The notes below the pieces were generated by a model. The model saw only the letters and a list, made by a program, of their open reading frames with translations, searched no databases and had not been told where the DNA came from. From contig JAIESX010000001.1 of assembly GCA_019745555.1 (NCBI GenBank), positions 124,001-188,000 on the forward strand: a stretch of DNA of 64,000 bases, read 5' to 3'. The position numbers were made by a program, and so were the translations under genes. Below, one piece after another: positions 25,670-40,303 of the stretch; the stretch's first letter is position 1, and the number at the start of each line of letters is the position of its first letter. Source of the DNA: Burkholderiaceae bacterium. Lineage in GTDB: Bacteria > Pseudomonadota > Gammaproteobacteria > Burkholderiales > Burkholderiaceae_C.

Positions 25670-26425
25670 TCAGTAGGTGGGGCGAACGCTGACTTCGGCG
25701 CTGGAGATTTTCTTCAGGCCGCTGGAAGTATGCACCAGCAGTGCGCCCTGCGCGTCCACACCCCGGGCCTGGCCGTGGATGCCGTCGCTGAGCTGCACCT
25801 CACGGCCCGCCAGCGCGTCACGCGCGGCGTAGGCCGGCAGAAACGGCGCCCAGCCCTGGGACTCGAAGCGCTGCACCGCCTGCACCAGGGCCGGGGCCAC
25901 TCGCAGCAGAGCCGCGGGCGCGTCTGTGCCCGGCTCCAGCTCCTGCAGCCAGGCTGGCGGTGTGTTCAAGCCCGCCGCGTCACGCGGCGCAATGTTGATA
26001 CCGACCCCGATCACGGCGTAGCGCTCGTCGCCGACCTGGGTGGTCTCGATCAGGATGCCAGCGAGCTTGCGATCCTGCCACCAGACATCGTTGGGCCACT
26101 TGAGCTTCAGATCTGGGTGGAGGCTCTGCGCCACGCTCACACCCACGGCCAGCGACAGGCCCGACCAGTCGGCCATGCGCAGCGGCAGGCCCAGGGAAAA
26201 AGTCAGCACATCGCCCGGCGCACCGCCGTGCCAGGCGCGGCCCAGGCGGCCACGGCCCGCGGTCTGCGCCTCAGCCACAAGGAGCACCGGCTCCAGCCGG
26301 CCGGCGCGCGCACGGCGCATCAGTTCGGTATTGGTCGAATCGACCTCGGGCAGCACCTCGACCGTGAAGCCGGGCAGGGCCGGTGCCACGGCTTCCCAGA
26401 TCGCTTCAGCCGGCCACCGCAGCAT
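25670..26425 (-). CDS. birA: Biotin-[acetyl-CoA-carboxylase] ligase
   Basis: From ATG 26425 the protein has 251 residues, with EVDSTNTELMRRA, the biotinyl-5'-AMP loop QTAGRGRLGRAWHG, and LKWPNDVWWQDRKLAGILIE, all diagnostic for the catalytic domain. There is no N-terminal winged helix, so it is a monofunctional BirA that attaches biotin to carboxylases without repressing bio genes. The start overlaps the last base of the SET gene stop (TGATG), so the two are coupled. An extension into the SET gene frame is rejected. Confidence 0.94.
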   Translation of the reverse strand: MLRWPAEAIWEAVAPALPGFTVEVLPEVDSTNTELMRRARAGRLEPVLLVAEAQTAGRGRLGRAWHGGAPGDVLTFSLGLPLRMADWSGLSLAVGVSVAQSLHPDLKLKWPNDVWWQDRKLAGILIETTQVGDERYAVIGVGINIAPRDAAGLNTPPAWLQELEPGTDAPAALLRVAPALVQAVQRFESQGWAPFLPAYAARDALAGREVQLSDGIHGQARGVDAQGALLVHTSSGLKKISSAEVSVRPTY

Positions 26426-27000
26426 CACTTCTTGCTCTTCTTGCCGGCCTTCTTCTCTTTTTTCTTCTCGCTCTTGGCCTTCACTTCGGCTTTGGCCTTC
26501 TTCTTTTTCTTGGCGGACTTTTTCGGTTCGTCGTCCTTGGGCGCCAGCAAGGTGCCGCGACAGTTCTCGCTGCCGCACCAGCAGGGATACTGGGCCAGCA
26601 GCTTCTTGGTATAGGGCTCGTCGATGACCAGGCCGTAGTCGTAGTTCAGTTCCTCACCGGCCTTGATCTTGCGCAGCGACTTGATGAAGACGCGACCGCC
26701 CTGTTCGTCGGCCTCGCAGTTGGGATCGCAGGAATGGTTGATCCAGCGCGAGGAGTTGCCGCCCACCTTGGCATCGATGACATGGTCCTCGTCAATGTGG
26801 AAGTAGAAGGTGTGGTTCGGGTCCTTGGGATCGTGCGGGTGACGGCGCAGTGCCTCGTCCCAGTCGATGATCTCGCCCACGTATTCGATGATGACCTCAC
26901 CCTTGGGGATATCCTGAACAGCGAACACACCCTTGCCGTGCACGCCGGAGCGACGGGTCTGGATACGGCGGCCAGACTCGGAAACAGGATTCTTGGACAC
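26425..27000 (-). CDS. SET-domain protein lysine methyltransferase with lysine-rich tail
   Basis: From GTG 27000 the protein has 191 residues. The SET fold starts at RRSGVHGKGVFA, continues with SSRWINHSCDPNCEA (NHSCDPNC at 88-95), GEELNYDYG, and a post-SET cysteine cluster CWCGSENCRG (139-148) that would bind zinc with the SET cysteine. The tail (about 160-191) is over half lysine and resembles histone H1. It should methylate a protein lysine using SAM; targets are unknown. An alternative ATG at 27069 would add 23 residues coded by a GC-repeat and looks less likely. It is divergent from the topoisomerase III-SWIB gene. Confidence 0.85.
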   Translation of the reverse strand: MSKNPVSESGRRIQTRRSGVHGKGVFAVQDIPKGEVIIEYVGEIIDWDEALRRHPHDPKDPNHTFYFHIDEDHVIDAKVGGNSSRWINHSCDPNCEADEQGGRVFIKSLRKIKAGEELNYDYGLVIDEPYTKKLLAQYPCWCGSENCRGTLLAPKDDEPKKSAKKKKKAKAEVKAKSEKKKEKKAGKKSKK

Positions 27001-27033
27001 TGCTGAAAAATTTGGTAAGGTGAACTCGTATGG

Positions 27034-27078
27034 GCGCGCGCGTGTGCGCGCCCGCGTGTGCGCGCGCATGCGCGCGTG
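27034..27078. repeat. Alternating purine-pyrimidine tract (Z-DNA prone)
   Basis: GC/GT/GCAT alternation runs from 27034 to 27051 and 27053 to 27078, broken only by one C. It lies between the divergent SET and topB genes, 20 bp before the topB ATG. Confidence 0.85.
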
Positions 27079-27097
27079 AGAACTGGATTGTAGTCAG

Positions 27098-30037
<2,940 letters not shown>

Positions 30038-30050
30038 GTGCACTTGCGAC

Positions 30051-30089
30051 AAAGAAAAAGGGCGGTGCTGTGCACCGCCCTTTTTCTTA
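30051..30089. terminator. Bidirectional terminator between topB and gapA
   Basis: GGGCGGTGC/GCACCGCCC stem (30060-30068, 30072-30080, 3-nt loop) flanked by A5 and T5, so it can stop transcription from both convergent genes. Confidence 0.93.
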
Positions 30090-30102
30090 AGCCTGCGTGA
30101 GT

Positions 30103-31134
<1,032 letters not shown>

Positions 31135-33147
31135 TTACTTCGCCAGCACGGCCTGGACGGTCTGCGCGACGTTTTCAGGCGTGAAACCGAAATGCTTGAA
31201 CAGCACCGGCGCCGGGGCCGACTCGCCATAGGTGTCGAGGCCGACCACGGCGGCGCAGCCGTATTTCCACCAACCGTCGGTCACGCCCATCTCGACGGCG
31301 ACGCGCGGCAGGCCGGCGGGCAGCACGGCCTGCTTGTAGGCAGGCTTCTGCTGGTCGAAGGTGGTGGTGCTGGGCATGGAGACCACACGTACGGCGATCT
31401 TCTGCGCGGCGAGCAGCTCCTGCGCCTTGAGCGCGAGCTGCACTTCGGAGCCGGTGGCGATGATCACGGCCTGGGCCTTCTTCTTCAGGCCCAGGTCGGC
31501 CGGCTCGGACAGTACGTAAGCACCACGGCTGATGTCGCCCAGGTCCTTCTTGGTGGCGTAGGGCACGTTCTGGCGGCTCAGCAGCAAAGCCGTGGGCTTG
31601 CGCTTGTTCTGCAGGGCCACGGCCCAGGCCACGGCGGTCTCGGCGGTGTCGGCCGGGCGCCAGACGTCCAGGTTGGGAATCAGGCGCAGGCTGGCCGCGT
31701 GCTCCACCGACTGGTGGGTGGGGCCATCCTCGCCGAGGCCGATGGAGTCGTGCGTGAAGACGTGGATCACGCGCTGCTTCATCAGCGCCGCCATGCGGAT
31801 GGCATTGCGCGAGTAGTCACTGAAGGTCAGGAAGGTGCCGCCATAGGGGATGTAGCCGCCGTGCAGGGCCACGCCGTTCATCACGGCCGCCATGCCGAAC
31901 TCGCGCACACCATAGTTGATGTGGCGACCACCGTTGCCATTTCCCTCGGCGTCGAAACGCAAGGCAGGTGTGTGGCTGGTGTTGGTGAGGTTGGAGCCGG
32001 TCAGGTCGGCCGAGCCACCCAGCAGCTCAGGCAGGGCGGTCGTGAAGGCCTCCAGCGCGATCTGGCTGGCTTTGCGCGTGGCCACGGTCTCGGCCTTGGT
32101 GTGGGCCGCGACGGCGGCGTCCACTGCCACCTGCGCGAACTGCCTGGGCAGATCGCCCGCCATGCGGCGCTTGAACTCGGCGGCGAGTTCGGGGTAGGCC
32201 GCAGCGTAGGCTGTGAACTTGCGGTTCCACTCCGCTTCGCGCTTTTCACCCGCGGCCTTGGCGTCCCAGTCGCCGTAGACCTCGGCCGGGATCTCGAAGG
32301 GGCCATGGGTCCAGCCCAGGGCTTCGCGCGTGAGTTTGATTTCTTCCGCGCCCAGCGGTTCGCCATGGGCCTTGGCCGTGTTGGCGCGGTTGGGGCTGCC
32401 CTTGCCGATGCTGGTCTTGCAGATGATCAGCGTGGGCTTGTCCTCGGTCTGCTTGGCGCGCGCAATGGCTTCGGAGACAGCGGCCGTGTCGTGGCCGTTG
32501 ATCGGGCCGATCACGTTCCAGCCGTAGGACACGAAACGCAGCGCGGCGTTGTCGCCATACCAGGGCGCGACCTGGCCGTCGATGGAGATGCCGTTGTCAT
32601 CGTAGAGGGCGATCAGCTTGTTGAGCTTCCAGGCGCCGGCCAGGGAGGCGGCCTCGTGGCTGATGCCTTCCATCATGCAACCGTCACCCAGGAAGACGTA
32701 GGTGTGATGGTCGACGATGGCGTGGCCGTCGCGGTTGAACTCCTTTGCCAGCAGCTTCTCGGCCAGCGCAAAGCCCACGGCATTGGTCACGCCCTGGCCC
32801 AGGGGACCGGTGGTGGTCTCCACACCGGGGGTGATGCCGGTTTCCGGGTGGCCGGCCGTCTTGCTGTGCAGCTGACGGAAGTTCTTGAGTTCCTGCAGCG
32901 GCAGCTTGTAGCCCGTGAGGTGCAGCAGGGCGTAGATCAGCATGGACGCGTGACCGTTGGAGAGCACGAAGCGATCGCGGTCGGCCCACTGGGGATTGGC
33001 GGGGTTGTGGCGGAGATGGTCGCTCCAGAGTGCGACGGCCATGTCGGCCATGCCCATGGGCGCACCCGGATGACCGGAGTTGGCTTGTTGTACTGCGTCC
33101 ATCGCCAGCGCGCGGATCGCGTTGGCCATCTGTCGGGTATTTGCCAT
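31135..33147 (-). CDS. tkt: Transketolase
   Basis: The 670-residue thiamine-diphosphate enzyme starts [20 protein letters not shown] and has [19 protein letters not shown]/Mg motif [18 protein letters not shown], and the pyrimidine-domain and C-terminal domains ([16 protein letters not shown]). It moves two-carbon ketol units between sugar phosphates in the pentose phosphate pathway. I chose ATG 33147; an in-frame extension to 33276 passes a small hairpin and has no family support. tkt precedes gapA in one operon. Confidence 0.97.
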   Translation of the reverse strand: MANTRQMANAIRALAMDAVQQANSGHPGAPMGMADMAVALWSDHLRHNPANPQWADRDRFVLSNGHASMLIYALLHLTGYKLPLQELKNFRQLHSKTAGHPETGITPGVETTTGPLGQGVTNAVGFALAEKLLAKEFNRDGHAIVDHHTYVFLGDGCMMEGISHEAASLAGAWKLNKLIALYDDNGISIDGQVAPWYGDNAALRFVSYGWNVIGPINGHDTAAVSEAIARAKQTEDKPTLIICKTSIGKGSPNRANTAKAHGEPLGAEEIKLTREALGWTHGPFEIPAEVYGDWDAKAAGEKREAEWNRKFTAYAAAYPELAAEFKRRMAGDLPRQFAQVAVDAAVAAHTKAETVATRKASQIALEAFTTALPELLGGSADLTGSNLTNTSHTPALRFDAEGNGNGGRHINYGVREFGMAAVMNGVALHGGYIPYGGTFLTFSDYSRNAIRMAALMKQRVIHVFTHDSIGLGEDGPTHQSVEHAASLRLIPNLDVWRPADTAETAVAWAVALQNKRKPTALLLSRQNVPYATKKDLGDISRGAYVLSEPADLGLKKKAQAVIIATGSEVQLALKAQELLAAQKIAVRVVSMPSTTTFDQQKPAYKQAVLPAGLPRVAVEMGVTDGWWKYGCAAVVGLDTYGESAPAPVLFKHFGFTPENVAQTVQAVLAK

Positions 33148-33182
33148 GTAAGGGCCGCTCCGGTGGGGGGTGTCAGGGGAAA

Positions 33183-33199
33183 CCCGGTATTTTACCGGG
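33183..33199. other. Small hairpin in tkt/murU intergenic region
   Basis: CCCGGTA (33183-33189) and TACCGGG (33193-33199) form a 7-bp palindrome with a TTT loop, 36 bp upstream of the tkt start. It could be an operator or a leader hairpin; no further evidence. Confidence 0.4.
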
Positions 33200-33257
33200 G
33201 TCGCCTTATGGCTTCGGGGCGGCGGCCTGATACCGGCGCTTGCACTACAGTGCGGCT

Positions 33258-34025
33258 GTGCCATCCATCCACACACCCTCCATCGCGGTCATGCTGCTGG
33301 CCGCCGGTCGCGGCGAGCGCATGCGGCCGCTGACCGACACCACACCCAAGCCGCTGCTGGCCGTGCGGGGCAGGTCTTTGCTGCAATGGCATGTGGACGC
33401 GCTGGCCGCGGCCGGCTTCCGCGACTTCGTGATCAACACGGCCTGGCTGGGCGAGCAGATTCCAGCGCATTTCGGGCCCGAGCCGCGCAGCAGCGAAGGC
33501 CTGCCCTTGAGCGTCCGCTACTCCTGGGAAGGGCTGGACTTCGGCGGCGCGCTCGAGACCGCTGGCGGCATCGTGCGCGCCCTGCCCCTGCTCGGCGACA
33601 TCTTCTGGGTCGTGGCCGGTGATGTCTACGCGCCGGGCTTTCCCTTTTCGGTCCAGGCCGCCCAGCGTTTCGCGCGCAGCGACAAGCTGGCCCATCTCTG
33701 GCTCGTCCCCAATCCACCGCACCACCCCGAGGGCGACTTCGGGCTGTCGCCAGACCCGGCCGCCACGGATCGCCAGCTGGCCCTGAACCAGGCCGCACGC
33801 AAGTACACCTACAGCACCATCGGCCTGTACCGGCGCGAGTTCTTCGCGCGGCCCTGGTGCGGGATCCCACCGGGCAACAGCAGCGGTGTCAAAGCCCCTC
33901 TGGGCCCCATGCTGCGGGCGGCCATGGACAATCAGGGCGTCAGCGCCGAGCTCTACACCGGACCCTGGACCGATGTGGGCACGCCCGAACGCCTAGCGCA
34001 ACTCAACGAGACTGCCCGCCCATGA
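33258..34025 (+). CDS. murU: Sugar-1-phosphate nucleotidyltransferase, MurU-like (N-acetylmuramate-1-phosphate uridylyltransferase)
   Basis: About 255 residues from GTG 33258; a TTG at 33240 and an ATG at 33291 are alternatives, none with a good ribosome binding site. The nucleotidyltransferase signature [17 protein letters not shown] opens the protein, KPLL follows, and VVAGDVYA supplies the metal-binding Asp. The closest functional analogue I recall is MurU, which makes UDP-MurNAc from MurNAc-1-P in the recycling route that begins with the AmgK kinase. An amgK-like gene lies at 46.8 kb, which supports the call. Its stop overlaps the start of pepP (ATGA). Confidence 0.75.
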   Translation: MPSIHTPSIAVMLLAAGRGERMRPLTDTTPKPLLAVRGRSLLQWHVDALAAAGFRDFVINTAWLGEQIPAHFGPEPRSSEGLPLSVRYSWEGLDFGGALETAGGIVRALPLLGDIFWVVAGDVYAPGFPFSVQAAQRFARSDKLAHLWLVPNPPHHPEGDFGLSPDPAATDRQLALNQAARKYTYSTIGLYRREFFARPWCGIPPGNSSGVKAPLGPMLRAAMDNQGVSAELYTGPWTDVGTPERLAQLNETARP

Positions 34026-35419
34026 GCACCATCGAACACGCCGCCCTCTATGCGCAACGCCGTGCGCGCCTGGCCACCCAGCTCGGCCCCGATGCCGTGG
34101 CCATCGTGCCCACCGCGCCCGAGCATCTGCGCAACCGTGACAGCGAGTTCCTGTTCCGCTTCGACAGTTACTTCCATTACCTCAGCGGCTTCGGCGAGCC
34201 CAATGCCTGGCTGGTGATCACGAGCAGCGGCCACACAACGCTCTTTTGCCAGCCCAAGGATCTGGAACGCGAGATCTGGGACGGCATCCGTCTGGGCCCC
34301 GAGGCGGCGCCTGCGACGCTTGGGGTCGACGCGGCCTTTCCCGTCACCGAGCTGGAACAGCGCCTGCCCAGGCTGCTCGAGAACCAGGCTACGGTCTGGT
34401 ATCCGTTTGCGACGCATGCGGGCCTCGAGGCTCGCATCGAGGGCTGGCTCAAGGCTGTGCGCGCCCGCGTGCGTTTTGGCGCACTCTGCCCTGAGTCCCA
34501 GCGCGATCTGTGTTCCATCCTGGATGAGATGCGCCTGGTCAAGGACGCTTTCGAGCAGGACGTGATGCGGCGCGCCTCGCGCATCAGCGCGGGCGCCCAC
34601 ATACGCGCCATGCAGCTGTCAGCCCGCATGCTGCGTGCGGGCCAGGACGTGCGCGAGTACCACCTCGACGCCGAGCTGCTGCACGAGTTCCGGCGTCACG
34701 GCTCGCAGTACCCGGCCTACGGTTCCATCGTCGCCGCGGGCGCCAATGCCTGCGTGCTGCATTACCGCGCCGACAACGCCCCCATCCGTGACGGTGAGCT
34801 GGTGCTGATCGACGCCGGTTGCGAGCTCGACGGCTATGCCAGCGACATCACGCGGACCTTCCCGGCCAACGGTCGCTACACCGGTCCCCAGCGTGCGCTC
34901 TACGACCTGGTGCTGGCCGCGCAGCATGCCGCGGTGGATGCCACGCGTGCCGGCGCGCGCTTCGTCGAACCGCACGAGGCCACGGTCAGGGTCCTGTCTC
35001 AGGGCCTGCTGGACCTGGGCCTGCTCGACAAGCACAAGGTCGGCAGCGTGGACGACGTGATCGCCAGCCGCGCCTACTTCCGCTACTACATGCACCGCAC
35101 CGGCCATTGGCTGGGCATGGACGTGCACGACTGCGGCAGCTATGTGGAGCCCAGCGAGCTGGGCAAGACCAGCGAGCGCAAGGACCCGCTGTCGGGCGAG
35201 CTCATCAAGGATCGGCCCAGCCGCATCCTGCGGCCGGGCATGTGCCTGACCATCGAGCCCGGCCTCTATGTGCGTCCGGCCGAAGACGTGCCGCGCGAGT
35301 ACTGGAACATCGGCATCCGCATCGAGGACGACGCCTTCGTCACGCAGGACGGCTGCGAGCTGATCACCCGCGATGTGCCGGTGCATGCGGACGAGATCGA
35401 AGCCCTGATGCGCGGCTGA
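34022..35419 (+). CDS. pepP: Xaa-Pro aminopeptidase P (M24B)
   Basis: The 465-residue protein has an N-terminal aminopeptidase-P domain (DSEFLFRFDSYFHYLSGF near 41-58) and a pita-bread catalytic domain with dimanganese ligands in LIDAGCELDGYASDITRTF, HRTGHWLGMDVHD, TIEPGLYV and GIRIEDD. It removes N-terminal residues preceding proline. The ATG at 34022 overlaps the TGA of the MurU-like gene, so a longer upstream frame is rejected. The gene pair murU-pepP is a common neighbour set in this group, as far as I recall. Confidence 0.93.
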   Translation: MSTIEHAALYAQRRARLATQLGPDAVAIVPTAPEHLRNRDSEFLFRFDSYFHYLSGFGEPNAWLVITSSGHTTLFCQPKDLEREIWDGIRLGPEAAPATLGVDAAFPVTELEQRLPRLLENQATVWYPFATHAGLEARIEGWLKAVRARVRFGALCPESQRDLCSILDEMRLVKDAFEQDVMRRASRISAGAHIRAMQLSARMLRAGQDVREYHLDAELLHEFRRHGSQYPAYGSIVAAGANACVLHYRADNAPIRDGELVLIDAGCELDGYASDITRTFPANGRYTGPQRALYDLVLAAQHAAVDATRAGARFVEPHEATVRVLSQGLLDLGLLDKHKVGSVDDVIASRAYFRYYMHRTGHWLGMDVHDCGSYVEPSELGKTSERKDPLSGELIKDRPSRILRPGMCLTIEPGLYVRPAEDVPREYWNIGIRIEDDAFVTQDGCELITRDVPVHADEIEALMRG

Positions 35420-35532
35420 ACGCGCGCCGCGACCGCGCGGCTATGCCGTGCTTAGGCAAAGGCAATTGGCTCTTTTTGTTGATTTAACTATCATTATTTA
35501 CTATTTGATAGTTTTTAAACAAGAGGTGATCC

Positions 35533-35784
35533 ATGGCCAAGTTCGCGCGCGCCCATCTGCCGACCCTGAAAAAGACCGCCAGCTATTACGTGGTCCACAT
35601 CGCCGTTGCTGCGCTGGTGGCCTATGCCGTCACAGGCAACCTGCTGATGTCGCTCACCCTGAGCTTGCTCGAACCCACGGTCCAGGCCGTGGCCTTCTTC
35701 TTCCACGAGAAGGCCTGGCAGCGCTGGGGCCAGCCGGCCGCTGCGCGCCCGGCCGTCGTCGTGCTGGAGTCGGCGCAGGCCTGA
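35533..35784 (+). CDS. DUF2061 small membrane protein
   Basis: The 83-residue protein has two predicted helices (about 20-40 and 42-58) with the family-like sequence KKTASYYVVHIAVAALVAYAV and SLLEPTVQAVAFFFHEKAW. AAGAGG stands before the ATG, and the upstream 113 bp are AT-rich with several TATAAT-like hexamers. Function of DUF2061 is not known. It is followed by 194 bp before maeB. The gene seems to be monocistronic. Confidence 0.8.
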   Translation: MAKFARAHLPTLKKTASYYVVHIAVAALVAYAVTGNLLMSLTLSLLEPTVQAVAFFFHEKAWQRWGQPAAARPAVVVLESAQA

Positions 35785-35978
35785 GAGTTCGACGGCCTCG
35801 ACTTTTGCGTATAAGTAAAAACCGATGCGATACCTGCGCGGATTCCACGCACGGAATGCGCAGTTTCGAGGTCTACAATCCGGTTCCCCATAGACGCAGG
35901 CCGTTGGGACGGGGACCTTGCGGATCGTCGCATGACCCGGACCCCAGCCGATACCTGGCCTGCAGCAGGAGTTGATCG

Positions 35979-38282
<2,304 letters not shown>

Positions 38283-38331
38283 GCATCAGCCATCAGTGTG
38301 CGCCCACTGATGTGATCATGTGGCGCCCGGA

Positions 38332-38367
38332 GGGCCTGCTTATCGGATAAGCAGGCCCTTGCTTTTT
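38332..38367 (+). terminator. Rho-independent terminator of maeB
   Basis: Perfect 11-bp stem (38332-38342 with 38348-38358, 5-nt loop) followed by TTGCTTTTT, 49 bp after the maeB stop. Confidence 0.9.
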
Positions 38368-38438
38368 GGGCCCCGATCTGCGACACTCTCGGGCTTGAAT
38401 CTTCCGGGTTAACCCGGGTGTCATAACAGGTTCGACTC

Positions 38439-38831
38439 ATGGCGCGCAGCTCAGGCATCAAGTTGGTACTCACTGGCTTTTTGCTGGCGCTAGCTTTGTG
38501 GTCCACCGGCGCCGGGGCGCGAGGCCCCACACCTGTGGACGCATCCATGACGGTGTCGGTGGCGGAACTGCCACGCCAGGGTGCGGAAACCTATCGCCTG
38601 ATCCTGCAGGGCGGCCCGTTTCCGTACGAAAAGGATGGCACGGTGTTTGGCAACCGCGAGCGTTTGCTCCCGGCCCAGAAGCGCGGCTACTACCGCGAGT
38701 ACACCGTTCCCACACCTGGCGCGCGCAATCGGGGCAAGCGCCGGATTGTGTGTGGTGGAGCGCCGACGACGCCTGACGCCTGTTATTACACGGCCGATCA
38801 TTACGCGAGTTTTCGCCGGATCGTGCCCTGA
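38439..38831 (+). CDS. Secreted guanyl-specific ribonuclease, barnase/N1-T1 family
   Basis: The 130-residue protein starts with a signal peptide (MARSSGIKLVLTGFLLALAL, cut near residue 28) and has a compact microbial RNase domain. Catalytic candidates are Glu87 in YYREYTV, Arg101/102 in GKRRIV and His121 in TADHYASFRRI, matching barnase E73, R87 and H102 by order and context. KDGTVFGNRE is the family's substrate-loop region. Two cysteines (105, 115) may form a disulfide. It cleaves RNA 3' of guanine and is probably exported. A barstar-like inhibitor gene follows 35 bp downstream. Confidence 0.9.
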   Translation: MARSSGIKLVLTGFLLALALWSTGAGARGPTPVDASMTVSVAELPRQGAETYRLILQGGPFPYEKDGTVFGNRERLLPAQKRGYYREYTVPTPGARNRGKRRIVCGGAPTTPDACYYTADHYASFRRIVP

Positions 38832-38866
38832 CGGAATCAGTTTTTAGCCAAGAAAGTGACGCGGGG

Positions 38867-39268
38867 ATGGATACACCACTTCGTACCGTACGAACGAATA
38901 TCGTTCAGTCGATCCGGGCCTTCCGGGTCGCGGACCTGCAGGAAGCGGCCCAGTCGCTGGGTCATCACTTCCTCTATGCCAATCTGGCCAGCGCCCAGTC
39001 CAAGCAGGACGTGCTGGACCTGATCGCCCAACAGTTCATGCTCGCCGCCAATGTGGGCAAGAACTTCGACGCGCTCTATGACTGCATGACGGATCCGCTG
39101 CACAAGTCGGGCCCGCAACCGGGCTTCATCGCCGTGCTGGAACACATCCCGGCCAATGCCAAGTTCGACAAGGAAGCACGCGAGCAGCTGCTCGACATCT
39201 TCCGCGATGCGGCGGACTACTGGAGTGACCGCAAGGTCCCATTCCGGTGTTTCTATTCTTTTCTGTAG
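38867..39268 (+). CDS. Barstar-family ribonuclease inhibitor
   Basis: The 133-residue acidic protein has GKNFDALYDCMTD (64-76), whose Asp68 and Asp72 align with the Asp35 and Asp39 of barstar that plug the barnase active site. No signal peptide is seen, so it stays in the cytoplasm and protects the cell from RNase that folds before export. It is 35 bp downstream of the RNase gene on the same strand, an expected toxin and immunity order. A coding-like frame continues past its stop in another frame (39247-39477). Confidence 0.88.
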   Translation: MDTPLRTVRTNIVQSIRAFRVADLQEAAQSLGHHFLYANLASAQSKQDVLDLIAQQFMLAANVGKNFDALYDCMTDPLHKSGPQPGFIAVLEHIPANAKFDKEAREQLLDIFRDAADYWSDRKVPFRCFYSFL

Positions 39269-39477
39269 CCCGTTCTGCACAAACCAGCCAAGCAGAACGG
39301 GCGAACGAGGCTAAGGCAGAGGGCGTGGCCAACGAACCCACCCCCACCGGCACCAGCCTCGAGATGGCTGAAGAGGGCGGCGAAAAGATGCCGACCGACA
39401 AGCTGCTCGACGTGTCGCCGCTGGCGCTGCGCATGAGCAGCCCCTTCAATGCGGGTTACTGGCTCGCTGCCGCCTGA
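39247..39477 (+). CDS. Possible small protein overlapping the 3' end of the barstar gene
   Basis: A 76-codon frame starting at GTG 39247 in the -1 frame relative to barstar. From about 39300 the third codon positions are strongly G/C (for example the segment coding for LLDVSPLALRMSSPFNAGYW), as in real genes of this genome. The first 20 codons overlap barstar and no ribosome binding site precedes the GTG. It may be a separate small gene, or the remnant or frameshifted extension of the inhibitor. I do not recognise it. A terminator follows 34 bp after its stop. Confidence 0.4.
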   Translation: MFLFFSVARSAQTSQAERANEAKAEGVANEPTPTGTSLEMAEEGGEKMPTDKLLDVSPLALRMSSPFNAGYWLAAA

Positions 39478-39510
39478 CCGCTTGAAGCGGGGCGACGCGC
39501 CCTCCTGAGA

Positions 39511-39536
39511 AAGCCACCGGAGACGGTGGCTTTTTT
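39511..39536 (+). terminator. Rho-independent terminator after the RNase/inhibitor genes
   Basis: 9-bp stem AAGCCACCG/CGGTGGCTT with GAGA loop (39511-39519, 39524-39532) followed by T6. It abuts the stop of the convergent rsmA gene. Confidence 0.9.
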
Positions 39537-40300
39537 CATGCCGCGGTGGTCTGCGCCAGCGCGACGTACTCCGCTACCGGCACCTCTTCGGCACGGCGCT
39601 GCAGGTCAAAGTGCTGGGTGACGCCCTGGTCCTCCAGCCAGCGGCCCAGGGTATGGCGCAACAGCTTGCGGCGCTGGCTGAAGGCGACCTGCACGATCTC
39701 CTCCAGCCGCTTCGGGTCCAGGAGCGCCGGCTGGGCGTGCGGCACCATGCGCACCACGGCGCTGTCCACGCGCGGCGGCGGATCGAAGCTCGCGGGCGGC
39801 ACGAAGAGCACATTCTCCATGGCGTAGCGCCACTGCAGCATCACGCTCAGGCGTCCGTAGTCCGCGGTGGCCGGCTCGGCCACCATGCGATCGATGACCT
39901 CCTTCTGCAGCATGAAATGCTGGTCTTCGATGACGGCCACATGCGTCAGCAGGTGAAACAGGATGGGCGTGGAGATGTTGTAGGGCAGGTTGCCGACCAC
40001 ACGCAGCTTTTGCGTCCCGTGCCGGCGTGCCAGCTCGGTGAAATCGACCCGCAGCACGTCGGACTCGATGACCTCGAGCTGTGCATGGGCGCGCAGGCGC
40101 GCGGCGAGGTCGCGGTCCAGCTCGATCACCATGAGCCGGCCCAGGCGCTCGACCAGGGGCTGGGTCAGGGCGGCAAGACCCGGGCCTATCTCCACCATGG
40201 CCTGGCCGGGCCGCGGATCGATGGCGCGCACGATGCCGTCGATGATGGCGTCATCCGCCAGAAAATGCTGGCCGAAGCGCTTGCGCGGGATGTGCTTCAC
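39536..40300 (-). CDS. rsmA: 16S rRNA (adenine1518/1519-N6)-dimethyltransferase
   Basis: The 254-residue enzyme starts [20 protein letters not shown], with the SAM motif [14 protein letters not shown], and NLPYNIS, the catalytic motif for adenine-N6 dimethylation. It dimethylates two adjacent adenines in the 3' terminal hairpin of 16S rRNA during ribosome maturation. It starts 3 bp after surA in the lptD-surA-rsmA set, a conserved arrangement (often with pdxA, which is missing here). Confidence 0.96.
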   Translation of the reverse strand: MKHIPRKRFGQHFLADDAIIDGIVRAIDPRPGQAMVEIGPGLAALTQPLVERLGRLMVIELDRDLAARLRAHAQLEVIESDVLRVDFTELARRHGTQKLRVVGNLPYNISTPILFHLLTHVAVIEDQHFMLQKEVIDRMVAEPATADYGRLSVMLQWRYAMENVLFVPPASFDPPPRVDSAVVRMVPHAQPALLDPKRLEEIVQVAFSQRRKLLRHTLGRWLEDQGVTQHFDLQRRAEEVPVAEYVALAQTTAA

Positions 40301-40303
40301 GGG

